64,000 nt of DNA from an uncultured Prochlorococcus sp. (GTDB lineage: Bacteria > Cyanobacteriota > Cyanobacteriia > PCC-6307 > Cyanobiaceae), in assembly GCF_902522795.1 (NCBI RefSeq), contig NZ_CABYWZ010000003.1:1-64000 (forward strand), read 5' to 3'. Positions within the stretch are counted from its first letter, which is position 1. Every line of letters starts with the position of its first letter. Shown here in pieces: positions 15,115-25,236 of this stretch. The notes under the pieces are model-generated. The model made no database searches. It had not been told where the DNA came from and worked only from the letters and a program-made list of their open reading frames with translations. The translations under genes were made by a program, and so were the position numbers.

Positions 15115-15486
15115 GTGAATTCATTTAACATTTTAAAAGATAATAAACAGATACTATCTTTTCTTTACCTTTTTCTATCAATTTTGGGAGCTATCCTGCC
15201 AATGTTGGCAAATTTCGAATTTGCTAGGGAATATGGAAACAGCTTTGATATAAATAACTTCATTTCTTTAGCGAATGCAAACCCTGCAGCTCAGTCAATT
15301 TCTAGAGACTTATTAGTAGGTGCAAGCGCTATTTTTATATGGATAGTAAATGAATCAAAAAAACTAAATATGAAGAATATGTGGGTTGTATATATTGGGA
15401 CTTTTCTTATAGCCTTCGCATTCTCTGCTCCTTTTTTCTTATTTCTAAGAGAGAGAAGAATTATTGAATTAGAAAAGATTAATTAA
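15115..15486 (+). CDS. DUF2834-type membrane protein
   Basis: A 123-aa protein starting with GTG. It has three hydrophobic segments (about residues 16-32, 65-80 and 92-110) and a conserved-looking ANANPAAQSISRDLLVGASAIFIW stretch typical of small DUF2834 membrane proteins. Its role is unknown. Its stop overlaps the stop of the convergent MFS gene by four bases, leaving no room for separate terminators. Confidence 0.7.
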   Translation: MNSFNILKDNKQILSFLYLFLSILGAILPMLANFEFAREYGNSFDINNFISLANANPAAQSISRDLLVGASAIFIWIVNESKKLNMKNMWVVYIGTFLIAFAFSAPFFLFLRERRIIELEKIN

Positions 15487-16712
15487 AATAATCTCTTAAA
15501 TAGAATTGTAAATACAATAAAGCAGCAACAAGAAATTGAAAGCCAGATTATTGAAGCATAACCAAATAGATCTAATATACGTCCTGAAATTAATGGTCCA
15601 AAAAAATAACCCATAGCGAAACATTGTGATAGTAAAGCAAGTGCAAAACCTTTTTTATTTGAAGGAGCTATTCTGAAAACTACATCTGTTGATGTCGGAA
15701 GAAATGAAGCAGTCCCTAAACTTACTAAAATCAATGCAAAAGAAATTAAATAAAAAGCTGAGATATTCAAATAACTAGAAATAAATAATAAAAATGAAGC
15801 TAAAGAGAAATTTACTAAACTAAATTTCAAGCCAAATAATCTTCCTTTCTTAGATATCCAAGAACCAACAGGCCATTGTAAAAACAACAATAAAATTAAC
15901 TGAATAGAAATTATAAGACTAATTATTTCTTTGCTTAATGCATTACGAGATACTCCACCTTTAACAAGATCCAGAGGTAAAGTTACTTGAATCAAAGCTA
16001 AAGAGGTAGTTATCAATAAAATAGATAAAATTATTATTGTTGAATTCTTATTCCATTGCAATTTTCTCTGATTAATTGGATTTACCAATTTTTTTTGGAA
16101 ATTTTCTAAGTTTTTTTTAATAGAAGAACTATTTCTAGATATTAAATATGTGATAGCTAACATGCAAAATATATCATTAATATAAATTGATTTAGAATAC
16201 AAAAAATTAGTCATATACCCCCCTAAGAATACCCCTAGAAATATTCCTAAAGCCTCCGAACTTCTAACAAGAGAATATGCTTTGCGAGTTTCGATAGGAT
16301 GGCAAAAATAAGGAATACCAAACTCGACAGCAGGCCAATATATTCCTGCAGCAGCCCCAACAAATGATTGTCCAATTATGTATAAAAAGGTATCTCTTGA
16401 AAAAATTAGGCACAAGCTAGCGGTAATACTTAGTATTGAAGAAGTAACTATTGGTAATTGTATTTTCCCTGTTTCATTAAGATAATTACCTGTAAAGAGT
16501 CTTGTTAAGGTTCCAATTATTGCTGAAATGGTAAACCCCAAGCCAATATCTGTTGCCGATAATCCTATGTTATTAAAAATAAGTGATGTTAAATAAATAA
16601 CACCTCCTGCTCCAAATGCAGCGTAAAATCTTATCTTGGTTATTAACCTCAAATGATATGGAAATTGAATCCACCAATTTTTGCTAATTTGTAAACTATT
16701 TGGACTAATCAC
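15483..16712 (-). CDS. MFS transporter
   Basis: A 409-aa protein with about twelve hydrophobic helices and MFS landmarks: a long cytoplasmic loop in the middle (NSSSIKKNLENFQKKLVNP), the first-half motif GTLTRLFTGNYLNETGK, and the second-half GSWISKKGRLFGLK. It probably exports or imports a small molecule by proton exchange; the substrate is unknown. Translation starts at GTG, two bases from the GTG of the divergent hydrolase gene. Its promoter must therefore lie within that gene's coding strand region. Confidence 0.85.
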   Translation of the reverse strand: MISPNSLQISKNWWIQFPYHLRLITKIRFYAAFGAGGVIYLTSLIFNNIGLSATDIGLGFTISAIIGTLTRLFTGNYLNETGKIQLPIVTSSILSITASLCLIFSRDTFLYIIGQSFVGAAAGIYWPAVEFGIPYFCHPIETRKAYSLVRSSEALGIFLGVFLGGYMTNFLYSKSIYINDIFCMLAITYLISRNSSSIKKNLENFQKKLVNPINQRKLQWNKNSTIIILSILLITTSLALIQVTLPLDLVKGGVSRNALSKEIISLIISIQLILLLFLQWPVGSWISKKGRLFGLKFSLVNFSLASFLLFISSYLNISAFYLISFALILVSLGTASFLPTSTDVVFRIAPSNKKGFALALLSQCFAMGYFFGPLISGRILDLFGYASIIWLSISCCCFIVFTILFKRLF

Positions 16713-16714
16713 AA

Positions 16715-18265
16715 GTGAAATACATTTTTATAATTTTTTTTAGTTTTTATGGTTTATTTTTTAATCATGGTTTAAAGGCTGCTGAAAAGATAAATATTAT
16801 ATTTGAAGAGATGGAAATCCCTCTTACTATAGAACAATTAACAAAATTAGAAAAATACAAAGATGATTCAACAGAATTAATAGATTGGTTAAAAACAAAT
16901 GGATTAATAAGAGTTTTTGAATTATCAAAATTTTTAGAATTTCCAGTTTTCAAGGAAGAGGGATTAAATAGAGAAATATTAAGAAGTTGGATAGGGCGTA
17001 AAATTCTTACAGAATTAAGTAAAAGCATTAAAGTTCCAAATGACAATAATGGAACAGAAATTTATAACACTATAGAAAATTTATTAGATCAAAAAAATGA
17101 AGTTTCAACTTTAGAAATCATAAAGGCATTACCATCAGAAGAAATTTCACTTGATATTGATAACTTAATTTTAATAATTTCATCTTGGAAAAATGAATTA
17201 TCAATGCAACAAGAACTTTTATCCAAATTAAATAGACTTGAAAGAACGAACCAAAATTTCTTAAAAAATACAGAAAAAAAATCAACTCAAGATCTTACAA
17301 AAATTTATAAAAAAATTTATGCTCCCCACCGTGTGAAACCTTTTGAAATTGAAATATGGAAAAGCAATAAAACAAATGAAGATAAAGAACTGATAATTTT
17401 CATGCCAGGACTTGGAGGCGAAATTAATAATTTCAAATGGATAGGCAACGAATTGACTAAAAGAGGTTGGCCAATATTATTTATAGATCATAGAGGAACT
17501 AATTTAGAGTCATTTATAGAAGTACTTGAAGGGAAGGAAACAATCCCGGGAAGTGTAGACTTTTTCTTATATAGAATTAAAGATTTAGATGCTGTAATAA
17601 AAGCACATAAAAATGGAGAATTTGGTTTACCTAATGATTCTTATATCTTAATGGGACATTCACTTGGTGCCTTAATACCACTTTTATATGAAGGGAATAA
17701 ACCTACAGATCAACTAGAGAGCAAATGTGATTCGGCGTTAAAAGACTTTGCGGTAACAAATTTATCTAAATTACTTCAATGTCAGTTGAGCGAAATACCA
17801 TTACCTAAGAAAAATAACTCTAATAAGGCCATTGCGATTATTGGTTTTAATTCATTTGGCAGTTTAGTATGGCCAAAAGAAAATAGTACAGGAATAAAAA
17901 CACCAACTCTTCTAATAGGCGGAACGTATGACCTTATTACACCATTAATGAATGAACAATTTAGAGTTTTTTCTGCTTTAAATAATCCATCTAATAGATT
18001 TCTAATTATTGAAGGAGCAAGTCATTTCTCTCCAATAAGAGTTAATAAAAGCTATGAAGAAAATAATGACCTCTTCAAAATAAGTGAAACTTTTATTGGT
18101 TCAGAGCCAATATTAGTACAAAATTTATCTACGAAATTTATAGTTGAATTTTTAAAAAATATTAAAGACCAAAAGATCCCTAGAGTAATTAAAAATCAAA
18201 GAGATTTAGGACTTGATTTCCATCTTTTAGATCTTGAAACAATAAAAGAACTTTCCCAAAATTAG
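16715..18265 (+). CDS. Alpha/beta hydrolase with DUF1400-like N-terminus, exported
   Basis: A 516-aa protein with a signal peptide (KYIFIIFFSFYGLFFNHGLKAAEK). An N-terminal helical region resembles the cyanobacterial DUF1400 domain (ISNIIFEEMEIPLTIEQL-like, then LTELSKSIKVP). An alpha/beta hydrolase fold follows, with nucleophile Ser316 in MGHSLGAL. GLGGEINNFKWIG supplies the oxyanion region and GASHFSP the late His. It is likely a periplasmic or lumenal lipase/esterase-like enzyme. It starts with GTG, two bases from the divergent MFS gene, and ends overlapping the permease gene by four bases. Confidence 0.8.
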   Translation: MKYIFIIFFSFYGLFFNHGLKAAEKINIIFEEMEIPLTIEQLTKLEKYKDDSTELIDWLKTNGLIRVFELSKFLEFPVFKEEGLNREILRSWIGRKILTELSKSIKVPNDNNGTEIYNTIENLLDQKNEVSTLEIIKALPSEEISLDIDNLILIISSWKNELSMQQELLSKLNRLERTNQNFLKNTEKKSTQDLTKIYKKIYAPHRVKPFEIEIWKSNKTNEDKELIIFMPGLGGEINNFKWIGNELTKRGWPILFIDHRGTNLESFIEVLEGKETIPGSVDFFLYRIKDLDAVIKAHKNGEFGLPNDSYILMGHSLGALIPLLYEGNKPTDQLESKCDSALKDFAVTNLSKLLQCQLSEIPLPKKNNSNKAIAIIGFNSFGSLVWPKENSTGIKTPTLLIGGTYDLITPLMNEQFRVFSALNNPSNRFLIIEGASHFSPIRVNKSYEENNDLFKISETFIGSEPILVQNLSTKFIVEFLKNIKDQKIPRVIKNQRDLGLDFHLLDLETIKELSQN

Positions 18266-19287
18266 TATTCTATTCGTGGATCTAAGTATGCGATTAAAAT
18301 ATCCACGAAGAGATTTAAAGAAACTATGAGCATAGAGGTAAAAATTACAATTCCTTGAACCAAGGGATAGTCTCTTTGAGAAATAGCTTCATGTAATCTT
18401 AAAGCTATACCTGGCCATGAAAAAGTTACCTCGAACAATAAAGCACCTCCTGCTAATGAGGCCATAGTCAAGCCAGAAATAGTGACAATTGGCAATAGGG
18501 CATTAGGTAATGCATGGTTTAAAAATATTTTTTTCCTTGATATTCCTCTACATATAGCAGCATTTACATAATCACTTTTTAATGTCTTATCCAAATTTAC
18601 TCTTAATGAGCGGCTAAATATACCACTTAATAAAAAGCCAAGGGTAATCGAAGGAAGTGCGAGATGATAAAGGGTATCTTTCAAAGCAATAAAATTATTT
18701 GAAAGAATACTATCTAAAACTAGAAAACCTGTAATTTGAGGTTTTTGCTGAAATATTGGAAATCTACCCCCAATTGGGGAAATATTAAAAAATACAGAGA
18801 ATAATAATTGCGCCAACATTGCACCCCAAAAAGGAGGGATAGCATATGTAGAAATTCCTAATATCCTCGCAATATAATCAGTTTTTTTACCACTATTTCT
18901 CAAGCCAATTAATCCCACTGGGAATCCTATTAGTAGTGCACTTAATATTGAAAAGAAACCAAGCTCAAGACTTGCAGGCAATGATTTAAGAATAATATTT
19001 AGGACTGGCTCTTGGGAACTAAGAGATTCACCAAAATTTAAATGCAGTATATTTTTAATATATGAAAAATATTGATTTATTAAAGGTTCATTTAGCCCCA
19101 ATTTATTTCTTAGAAATTCCCTTGATACATCATCGGCACCAGATCCAAGTATGGCATCGACAGGATCGCCGGGTGCAACTCTCAATAAAATAAAAACTAA
19201 TGAAGAAATTATCCATATCATTATCGGTATTAATGATATTTTTAGTAGGGAATAATTTAGTATTACATTGAAATTTCTACTCATCAA
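18262..19287 (-). CDS. Peptide/nickel-type ABC transporter permease (DppB family)
   Basis: A 341-aa inner-membrane permease. It shows the N-terminal LLRVAPGDPVDAILG, LGLNEPLINQY, and the cytoplasmic EAA-like loop DYVNAAICRGISRKKIFLNHALPNALLPI, ending with LDPRIEY. These are family signatures of DppB/OppB. It overlaps the substrate-binding protein gene by 11 bases. The usual second permease (DppC) and the ATPases are not in this window. The import function is therefore complete only if they lie elsewhere. Confidence 0.88.
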   Translation of the reverse strand: MMSRNFNVILNYSLLKISLIPIMIWIISSLVFILLRVAPGDPVDAILGSGADDVSREFLRNKLGLNEPLINQYFSYIKNILHLNFGESLSSQEPVLNIILKSLPASLELGFFSILSALLIGFPVGLIGLRNSGKKTDYIARILGISTYAIPPFWGAMLAQLLFSVFFNISPIGGRFPIFQQKPQITGFLVLDSILSNNFIALKDTLYHLALPSITLGFLLSGIFSRSLRVNLDKTLKSDYVNAAICRGISRKKIFLNHALPNALLPIVTISGLTMASLAGGALLFEVTFSWPGIALRLHEAISQRDYPLVQGIVIFTSMLIVSLNLFVDILIAYLDPRIEY

Positions 19288-20848
19288 TCAACTTAAGATC
19301 ACTTAATGAAATTATTCCTGCACCATTAAATATAGGTTTTGATATTTTATTTTGAGACCAAGCTTTTTGAGAGGATATCCAAATAGGAATATAAGGAATT
19401 GAATTTGCTGCTATTTTTTCAATTTCAACAAGTTTTTCTAATCTTTTATTTCCACTTATTTTTTCACTCTCAATAAATAAACTTTCCACTTTACTAGATC
19501 CCCAAAAACTACCGCTATAAACTGATTCTCCTTTTTTGCATATGCCATCAACTATATCATTACAACTTAAAAGTGGGGTGAGATAAGCTTCTGGATCTGA
19601 ATAAGCCCCAGTCCAATCGAGAATAACTGCTGTATAAATTCCTAAACTTAAATTCTTATAAACCGTTGTAGATTCAACCCCATTGAGTTCAATATCTATA
19701 CAATCTTTCAAAGAATTTTTTATTTCCTCCTGCCATGTCAGGGCGATAAGCTTGTCAGCGGGCACATTTGATCTATAAGTAAGAGGTATTTTCAGAATAT
19801 TGCCATTACAAAAATTTTCTTTTTTCAATAACCTTCTCGCTTCTAAATAATCATATTTTGGCCACAGTTCTAGATTATCTTTTTTTAATATCGGCGGAAT
19901 AATCGATCTAGATGGCTTCCTTAATCCGTAACTAATCTTCTCACTAATTAATTTTCTATTAAGACTTTTTGCCAACGCCATTCTTAAATTAATATTACTT
20001 AATGGATAAGAACTAGTTTTAAGGCTTATAAAACTTAATTCAGTGAAAGGACTATTACCTTCATTAAAAAGTTTATTTTTGCTTAAATCATTTAAACTTT
20101 TTCTTTGACTATCATCAATAGAATTTGATAAGAGCACGTCAATTTGTTTACTTTTTAAAGCCCCAAAAAGAGAGGAAGAATTTGAATATCCCACAAAATT
20201 AATACCCTTATTTAAGGGCTTTTCACCCCAATAATTCAAATATGGATCAATTGATTGAACTTCATTAGAAAAACTGGTCAGTACATACTGGCCAGTACCA
20301 ACGAATTTGTCATTTAGAAACTTATCAGAATATTCTTTGTAAAATGTGGGAGATATTGGAGTTAAATTTACTGATGTAAGTAAACCATTTAAAGAACTTG
20401 ATGGTTTATTCAAATTTATTATGACTGAATATTCACTCGGCGTTTCTATTGATTTAATCTTATTTCCTAAAATATAATTCATCGTTCCAATTCTTTTGAA
20501 TCTATCAAAAGAAAACTTAATAGCATTTGAGTTAAATGAAGTTCCATCGTGAAAAAAAACATTTTTTCTTAAATTGATAATTATTTGGAGTCTATCCTTC
20601 GAAATAATTGGCATCCCGGAGGCCAATTCAGGTATTAATTCTCCGTTAGAATTTAATTCATATAATGTGTCTCCCAGAGAACTGATTAATTGAATCGCTT
20701 TAAGCGTATTAGCTCTAGCAGGATCTAAAGATTCAATTTTTCCAGAACTTGCTACTATGATTTTTTTAGATATTCTCTTTGAGCCACAAGAAGTCTGTAA
20801 AAAAGAAATTAAAATAATAAATATTGATAAAACAACTTTTTTTTTCAT
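19277..20848 (-). CDS. Family 5 peptide-type ABC substrate-binding lipoprotein
   Basis: A 523-aa extracytoplasmic solute-binding protein. A lipobox with Cys21 (LQTSCGS) marks lipid anchoring. Family 5 features include SLDPARANTLKAIQLI near residue 40, LRKNVFFHDGTSFNSNAIKFSFDR and a late YIPIWISSQKAWSQN. Binds peptides, nickel or similar ligands; specificity unknown. It is translationally coupled to the DppB-type permease. No transport ATPase is near. Confidence 0.88.
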   Translation of the reverse strand: MKKKVVLSIFIILISFLQTSCGSKRISKKIIVASSGKIESLDPARANTLKAIQLISSLGDTLYELNSNGELIPELASGMPIISKDRLQIIINLRKNVFFHDGTSFNSNAIKFSFDRFKRIGTMNYILGNKIKSIETPSEYSVIINLNKPSSSLNGLLTSVNLTPISPTFYKEYSDKFLNDKFVGTGQYVLTSFSNEVQSIDPYLNYWGEKPLNKGINFVGYSNSSSLFGALKSKQIDVLLSNSIDDSQRKSLNDLSKNKLFNEGNSPFTELSFISLKTSSYPLSNINLRMALAKSLNRKLISEKISYGLRKPSRSIIPPILKKDNLELWPKYDYLEARRLLKKENFCNGNILKIPLTYRSNVPADKLIALTWQEEIKNSLKDCIDIELNGVESTTVYKNLSLGIYTAVILDWTGAYSDPEAYLTPLLSCNDIVDGICKKGESVYSGSFWGSSKVESLFIESEKISGNKRLEKLVEIEKIAANSIPYIPIWISSQKAWSQNKISKPIFNGAGIISLSDLKLIDE

Positions 20849-20866
20849 AATTTCTAAAGTACTTAA

Positions 20867-21118
20867 TTATTCTGAAGATTTATTTGAGCAAAACATTTGT
20901 AAGGTTATTTGACTTATTTCTAAAGAAAATGTTTTTCTAGAATTACAGGCAAAAGGCCACTCTCTAACCCAACAAATTTCTTTACCTATATTTATACCAA
21001 TTACTTGAAAAGTCTTATTGCTATTTTTAATTTTTACACAAGCACCTTTGTAAAGGTTTTCATAACAAATTAAATTATTTTTTTCATTTTTATTATCTAC
21101 TAATTTTGAACGAATCAT
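20867..21118 (-). CDS. Hypothetical protein with three Cys (83 aa)
   Basis: Starts at ATG 21118 (MIRSKLVDNKN); a TTG at 21130 could add four residues. The middle (GACVKIKNSNKTFQVIGINIGKEICWVREWPF) looks like a small beta-barrel strand pattern of the kind seen in short cyanobacterial proteins. It lies 18 bases upstream of the substrate-binding lipoprotein gene on the same strand and may share its transcript. No known domain. Confidence 0.55.
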   Translation of the reverse strand: MIRSKLVDNKNEKNNLICYENLYKGACVKIKNSNKTFQVIGINIGKEICWVREWPFACNSRKTFSLEISQITLQMFCSNKSSE

Positions 21119-21188
21119 TAAGGTGCTCAAACCAAAGACTTACTTTCTTTGGTTTAACAAGCTATAAAGAAATTTGCAAACTATTTTT

Positions 21189-22490
21189 TTAAATACAACT
21201 TAATTGACTTGCAATAATTTTTACTTCATTTAGCGAATTTATTTCATCTTTCGATTTCTCAAAATCTCCATTATTCACCTCATGAGTAATAACGACAATT
21301 TCAGCTTTGTCATCACTTGCATCTAGTTGAACAATCGATTCTATGGATACATTATTCTTACCAAAAATATCTCCAATCTTTCCTATTACACCTGGACTAT
21401 CAAGACAAATAATTCTAAGGTAATTTTTTTTATTTATTTGTGAAGATCCAATGATATGACAGTTTCTCCAGAAATCGAAAGACAACAATGGATCGATTGA
21501 ATTATTATTTTTTACTGAGGCGGCATGCAGATTTAATATATCTGATACTACTGATGCAGCAGTTGGGCCACTTCCTGCACCTGGACCATACAACATTATC
21601 TCTCCAAGAGGATCAGCCTCAATTAATAAAGCATTGTTAACTCCCTTTACTGTTGCTAATGGATGTGATTTTGGAATCAATGAAGGGCCTACCCAAATAT
21701 TCAAAGCAAGTGAATCATTACTATTAATTTGTCCTCTTTCGGAGAGAGCTAAAAGTTTTATTTCAAACCCTAATTTATTAGCATATTCGATATCCTTGAG
21801 ATTAATCTTACTAATACCCTCTGAATGTATCTTTTCTCTTGCGATTTTCCCTCCAAATGCAAGTTCACTAAGAATTGAAATCTTATCAGCAGCATCATGG
21901 CCCTCAACATCTGCAGTTGGATCAAATTCTGCATACCCAAGGCTTTGTGCCAATTTTAAGGTCTCCTTATAATCAGCTTTTTCATTTGTCATCTTTGAAA
22001 GAATAAAATTTGTTGTGCCATTTATTATCCCTACCATTTTTTTTATGCTATTACTTTTTAATGATCTTTTTAAGGGTTCAATTATAGGAATCCCTCCGCA
22101 AACTGCTGCTTCTGACAATATGTAAACTCCTTCTTTAGAAGCAGTTTTATATATTTCTTCTCCATATCTTGCAATAACAGCCTTGTTAGCTGTAACAACA
22201 GATTTTCCTAATTTTAATGAATGCAGGATAATATCTTTTGCCAAATCAACCCCGCCCATTACTTCAACAATTACATCTATGGATGGGTCATTAATTAATT
22301 CAAATGGATCATTAGTTAATAATTTATTATCTAGCTCAATATCCCTTTTTTTTTGCAAATCTTTTACTGCTATTTTTGCAATTTCTATTTCTTTTAGAAT
22401 TGGGTGTGAATCATTTTCAGAACTTAATATTCTATAAATACCTGAACCTACAGTTCCAAAACCTACGATGCCAATTTTGCATTTTCTCAT
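21189..22490 (-). CDS. hom: Homoserine dehydrogenase
   Basis: A 433-aa enzyme reducing aspartate semialdehyde to homoserine for threonine, methionine and isoleucine. It has the nucleotide-binding GFGTVGSG (residues 10-17), ANKA (101-104), the substrate motif INGTTNF (156-162) and a C-terminal ACT domain (DSPGVIGKIGDIFGKNNVSIE) for allosteric control. Full length and monofunctional. It is the last of a five-gene minus-strand run (chlI, ruvC, 5-FCL, sufE-like, hom) and follows sufE by 43 bases. Confidence 0.96.
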   Translation of the reverse strand: MRKCKIGIVGFGTVGSGIYRILSSENDSHPILKEIEIAKIAVKDLQKKRDIELDNKLLTNDPFELINDPSIDVIVEVMGGVDLAKDIILHSLKLGKSVVTANKAVIARYGEEIYKTASKEGVYILSEAAVCGGIPIIEPLKRSLKSNSIKKMVGIINGTTNFILSKMTNEKADYKETLKLAQSLGYAEFDPTADVEGHDAADKISILSELAFGGKIAREKIHSEGISKINLKDIEYANKLGFEIKLLALSERGQINSNDSLALNIWVGPSLIPKSHPLATVKGVNNALLIEADPLGEIMLYGPGAGSGPTAASVVSDILNLHAASVKNNNSIDPLLSFDFWRNCHIIGSSQINKKNYLRIICLDSPGVIGKIGDIFGKNNVSIESIVQLDASDDKAEIVVITHEVNNGDFEKSKDEINSLNEVKIIASQLSCI

Positions 22491-22533
22491 TTTTTACTTC
22501 TTTTACTTTGAATTTAATTTTATATTATTAGAC

Positions 22534-22953
22534 CTACAAAAATTCATTTGCTTGAGACTGCATTTTCAACAATATGTTTAAAAAACCATTTGACCGAGAA
22601 GGAGTTAAACTTGATTTCAAACCAGTATCTTCAATAAATTTCTTATCTATTTTAATAACCTCATTTGGCGTTAATTCATTCAACCCAGTAATTAAAAATG
22701 CTAATAAACCCTTGGTTATTAGGGCATCAGAATATCCTTCCCAAAATAATTTACCTCCTTTAATATTTGCCTTAACAAAAACTTCTGAAACGCATCCTTT
22801 AACTTTATTTTCTTCAACAAGGATTTCATTATCTGGTTCTTTCAATTTTTTCCCTAACCATAAAATGTATTCATATTTTCTTTTCGGATCTTCTGACTTC
22901 TTCAACTTTTCTACTAATCTTGATAAATTATTGTTTTTTTCCTGATTTTCCAT
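22534..22953 (-). CDS. sufE: SufE-like sulfur acceptor
   Basis: A 139-aa protein with the SufE/CsdE core: YEYILWLGKKL, then VKGCVSEVFV with the sulfur-accepting Cys54. SKGLLAF-like residues (TKGLLAFLITGLNELTPNEV) follow. It takes persulfide sulfur from the cysteine desulfurase SufS and passes it to the SufBCD scaffold for Fe-S cluster assembly. Those partners are not in the window. Confidence 0.92.
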   Translation of the reverse strand: MENQEKNNNLSRLVEKLKKSEDPKRKYEYILWLGKKLKEPDNEILVEENKVKGCVSEVFVKANIKGGKLFWEGYSDALITKGLLAFLITGLNELTPNEVIKIDKKFIEDTGLKSSLTPSRSNGFLNILLKMQSQANEFL

Positions 22954-22991
22954 TTTTAAAACTATAAATTAATCTCTTTATCAGTTTTCTA

Positions 22992-23549
22992 TTATACAAA
23001 TATTTCTTTTTCTGTGATAAACCCTGATAAAGGAATATCCCACTCAGCTCTGGTTAATGGAATCCTACTTACACAATTGGAAGTTAATACTCCAATGCAT
23101 GGAACATTTCTCCAATTATTATCTGTTCTTAGTTTATCAAAATAACCTCCTCCATAACCTAATCTTGTTAAATTTTTATCTACAGAAAGACATGGGACAA
23201 GAATCATACTTATCTGGTTATAACTTAACGAACAAGAATTATTTGGACTGAGTATACCCTCAGAATCTTTTGTGAGAGGTTCTTCATCCCATGGATAAAA
23301 TAACAATTCATTTTTATCTTTACATCTGGGCAAAGCTAAAGAAAATTTTTCCCTAAGACTTCTAATATCTACTTCATTTCTTAGAGGCCAATATATTGCT
23401 ATGTAACCAATATTTTTATATTCCTTAATAAATGAATCTATATATAATTTTACATTCTTTTCTGCATTTTCTCTTTGATTTAGAGAAATCTCATCTCTAA
23501 GTTTTATAAAGGTATGCCTCTCTAATTTCTTTTTTTCAGAAATAGTCAT
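22992..23549 (-). CDS. 5-formyltetrahydrofolate cyclo-ligase
   Basis: A 185-aa enzyme converting 5-formyl-THF to 5,10-methenyl-THF with ATP. The family motif LTRLGYGGGYFDKL lies at 127-140, with VPCLSVDK just before it and basic N-terminal residues for phosphate binding. Full length for the family. It follows ruvC by nine bases and precedes sufE by 38, so it is in the middle of one operon. Confidence 0.93.
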   Translation of the reverse strand: MTISEKKKLERHTFIKLRDEISLNQRENAEKNVKLYIDSFIKEYKNIGYIAIYWPLRNEVDIRSLREKFSLALPRCKDKNELLFYPWDEEPLTKDSEGILSPNNSCSLSYNQISMILVPCLSVDKNLTRLGYGGGYFDKLRTDNNWRNVPCIGVLTSNCVSRIPLTRAEWDIPLSGFITEKEIFV

Positions 23550-23558
23550 ATTGAATCT

Positions 23559-24032
23559 TCAGTTGATGCCATCTTCATTTAGTTTTGTTAGAGCTATGGC
23601 CAAGGCATCTGCTGAATCATCAGGTTTTGGAGGTTTTTTAAGTTTTAAGCTATACATAACAGCATCAAGAACTTCTTTCTTAGATGCTTTTCCAGAGCCA
23701 GCAATTGTTAATTTAATCTGAGCAGGAGAATATTCACTAACATGAATTTTTTTTGAGGCCAATACCATCATAATTACTCCTCTAGCCTGCACAACACTAA
23801 TGGTAGTGCTTGATCTGTAAAAGAAAAATTTTTCAACCGCCGCTGATGTTGGATTCCAATGATTTATTAATTCATTAAGATCTTTGAATATCTCATAAAG
23901 TCTATCTTCTTCTTTTTTATCTTTACCTGTCTCAATGACACCACAATCTAATAATATCTTTTTTTCATTTTCTATTTCAATAATTCCATAACCAACTCTT
24001 GCTAATCCAGGGTCAATCCCAATTATTCTCAC
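23559..24032 (-). CDS. ruvC: Holliday junction resolvase RuvC
   Basis: A 157-aa endonuclease that cuts Holliday junctions with RuvAB. Catalytic acids match the family: Asp7 in GIDPGL, Glu67 in VEKFFF, and Asp139 and Asp142 in PDDSADALA. Translation starts at GTG, five bases after chlI's stop. RuvA and RuvB are not nearby. Confidence 0.97.
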   Translation of the reverse strand: MRIIGIDPGLARVGYGIIEIENEKKILLDCGVIETGKDKKEEDRLYEIFKDLNELINHWNPTSAAVEKFFFYRSSTTISVVQARGVIMMVLASKKIHVSEYSPAQIKLTIAGSGKASKKEVLDAVMYSLKLKKPPKPDDSADALAIALTKLNEDGIN

Positions 24033-24037
24033 TTTAA

Positions 24038-25126
24038 TTAAGCTTCTGCAGACAATTGAAATTTTGAAAGATTATCTTTTTCATCTAAATCAAATACTTT
24101 ACAAAAAGCTTGAATGACTCTTTCACCTGAATCAACTTGTTCTAAGGGATCTTTTCTTAGTCTGTGTCTTAAAGAGCAAGAAATAACCCTTGCTATGTCA
24201 TCTTCTTGCACTTCAGTTCTGCCCTCAAAGGCTGCGATTGCCCTTGCCGATCGATTTGTAACAATATCTCCACGTAAACCATCAACATCTAGTTCTCCGC
24301 AGATTGCAGAAATATTCAATCTTAGGTCATCGTCCATTTGAACAGAATTTAATATTTCTTGAGCTTTAATAACCTTTTGTTGAAGTTCATCCTGTTGTTT
24401 CTCAACGCTTAATGAAAACTCATCAGGATTATCGTCAAAAGAAGTTCTTTGATCTACAACCTGAACTCTTAATTCAGCATCTCTAACTGTCTTAACCTCA
24501 ACACTCATTCCAAACCTATCTAATAGTTGAGGCCTCAATTCACCTTCTTCTGGGTTACCTGAACCAATAAGCACAAATCTAGCAGGATGTCGAACTGATA
24601 CTCCCTCTCTTTCTACTGTATTCCATCCTGATGCAGCCGAATCTAAAAGTACATCGACTAAATGATCATCAAGTAAATTCACTTCATCAACATATAATAA
24701 ACCCCTATTAGCTTTTGCTAATAACCCTGGTTCAAATGCCTTAACACCCTCACTCAAAGCCTTCTCAATATCAATGGTTCCACAAAGTCTGTCTTCAGTA
24801 GCTCCTAAAGGCAAGTCAACCATAGGTACTTGTTTTTGGACACCCTCTAGATTTTCTCCTTGAGAAATTTTTTCCAAAACTTCTTTACTTTGTAAATCAG
24901 GATCGACTAGAGAACTATTATATGGATCGTCTTTAACAACATCGATTGCAGGCAACAAATCAGCTAAGGCTCTGATTGTAGTAGACTTTCCAGTCCCTCT
25001 ATCGCCCATTATCATCACTCCTCCAATTCTTGGATCAATAACATTTAACAAGAGAGCCAATTTCATTTCTTCTTGACCAATTACAGCTGTAAAGGGAAAA
25101 ACTCTTCTTTTCTTTGTTGTAGACAC
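24038..25126 (-). CDS. chlI: Magnesium chelatase subunit ChlI
   Basis: A 362-aa AAA+ ATPase that, with ChlD and ChlH, inserts Mg into protoporphyrin IX, the first committed step of chlorophyll synthesis. Walker [10 protein letters not shown] is at 41-49, with [16 protein letters not shown] as Walker B and [18 protein letters not shown] after it. Full length, GTG start. It heads the minus-strand operon leading to ruvC. Photosynthetic identity of the organism rests partly on this gene. Confidence 0.97.
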   Translation of the reverse strand: MSTTKKRRVFPFTAVIGQEEMKLALLLNVIDPRIGGVMIMGDRGTGKSTTIRALADLLPAIDVVKDDPYNSSLVDPDLQSKEVLEKISQGENLEGVQKQVPMVDLPLGATEDRLCGTIDIEKALSEGVKAFEPGLLAKANRGLLYVDEVNLLDDHLVDVLLDSAASGWNTVEREGVSVRHPARFVLIGSGNPEEGELRPQLLDRFGMSVEVKTVRDAELRVQVVDQRTSFDDNPDEFSLSVEKQQDELQQKVIKAQEILNSVQMDDDLRLNISAICGELDVDGLRGDIVTNRSARAIAAFEGRTEVQEDDIARVISCSLRHRLRKDPLEQVDSGERVIQAFCKVFDLDEKDNLSKFQLSAEA

Positions 25127-25236
25127 AGTTTTAGTTTTCTTAAATATTCAAATAATCAATAGATGCTACTTCAGAAAATGTTTTTAGTAAATATACCTTT
25201 CAAATTAAAACTACAAAGAAATATAATCTAACGTAA

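Noticed and set aside
20867-21130. TTG start at 21130 for the small hypothetical
   Set aside because: ATG at 21118 is four codons inside and is the more usual choice, although TTG cannot be excluded.
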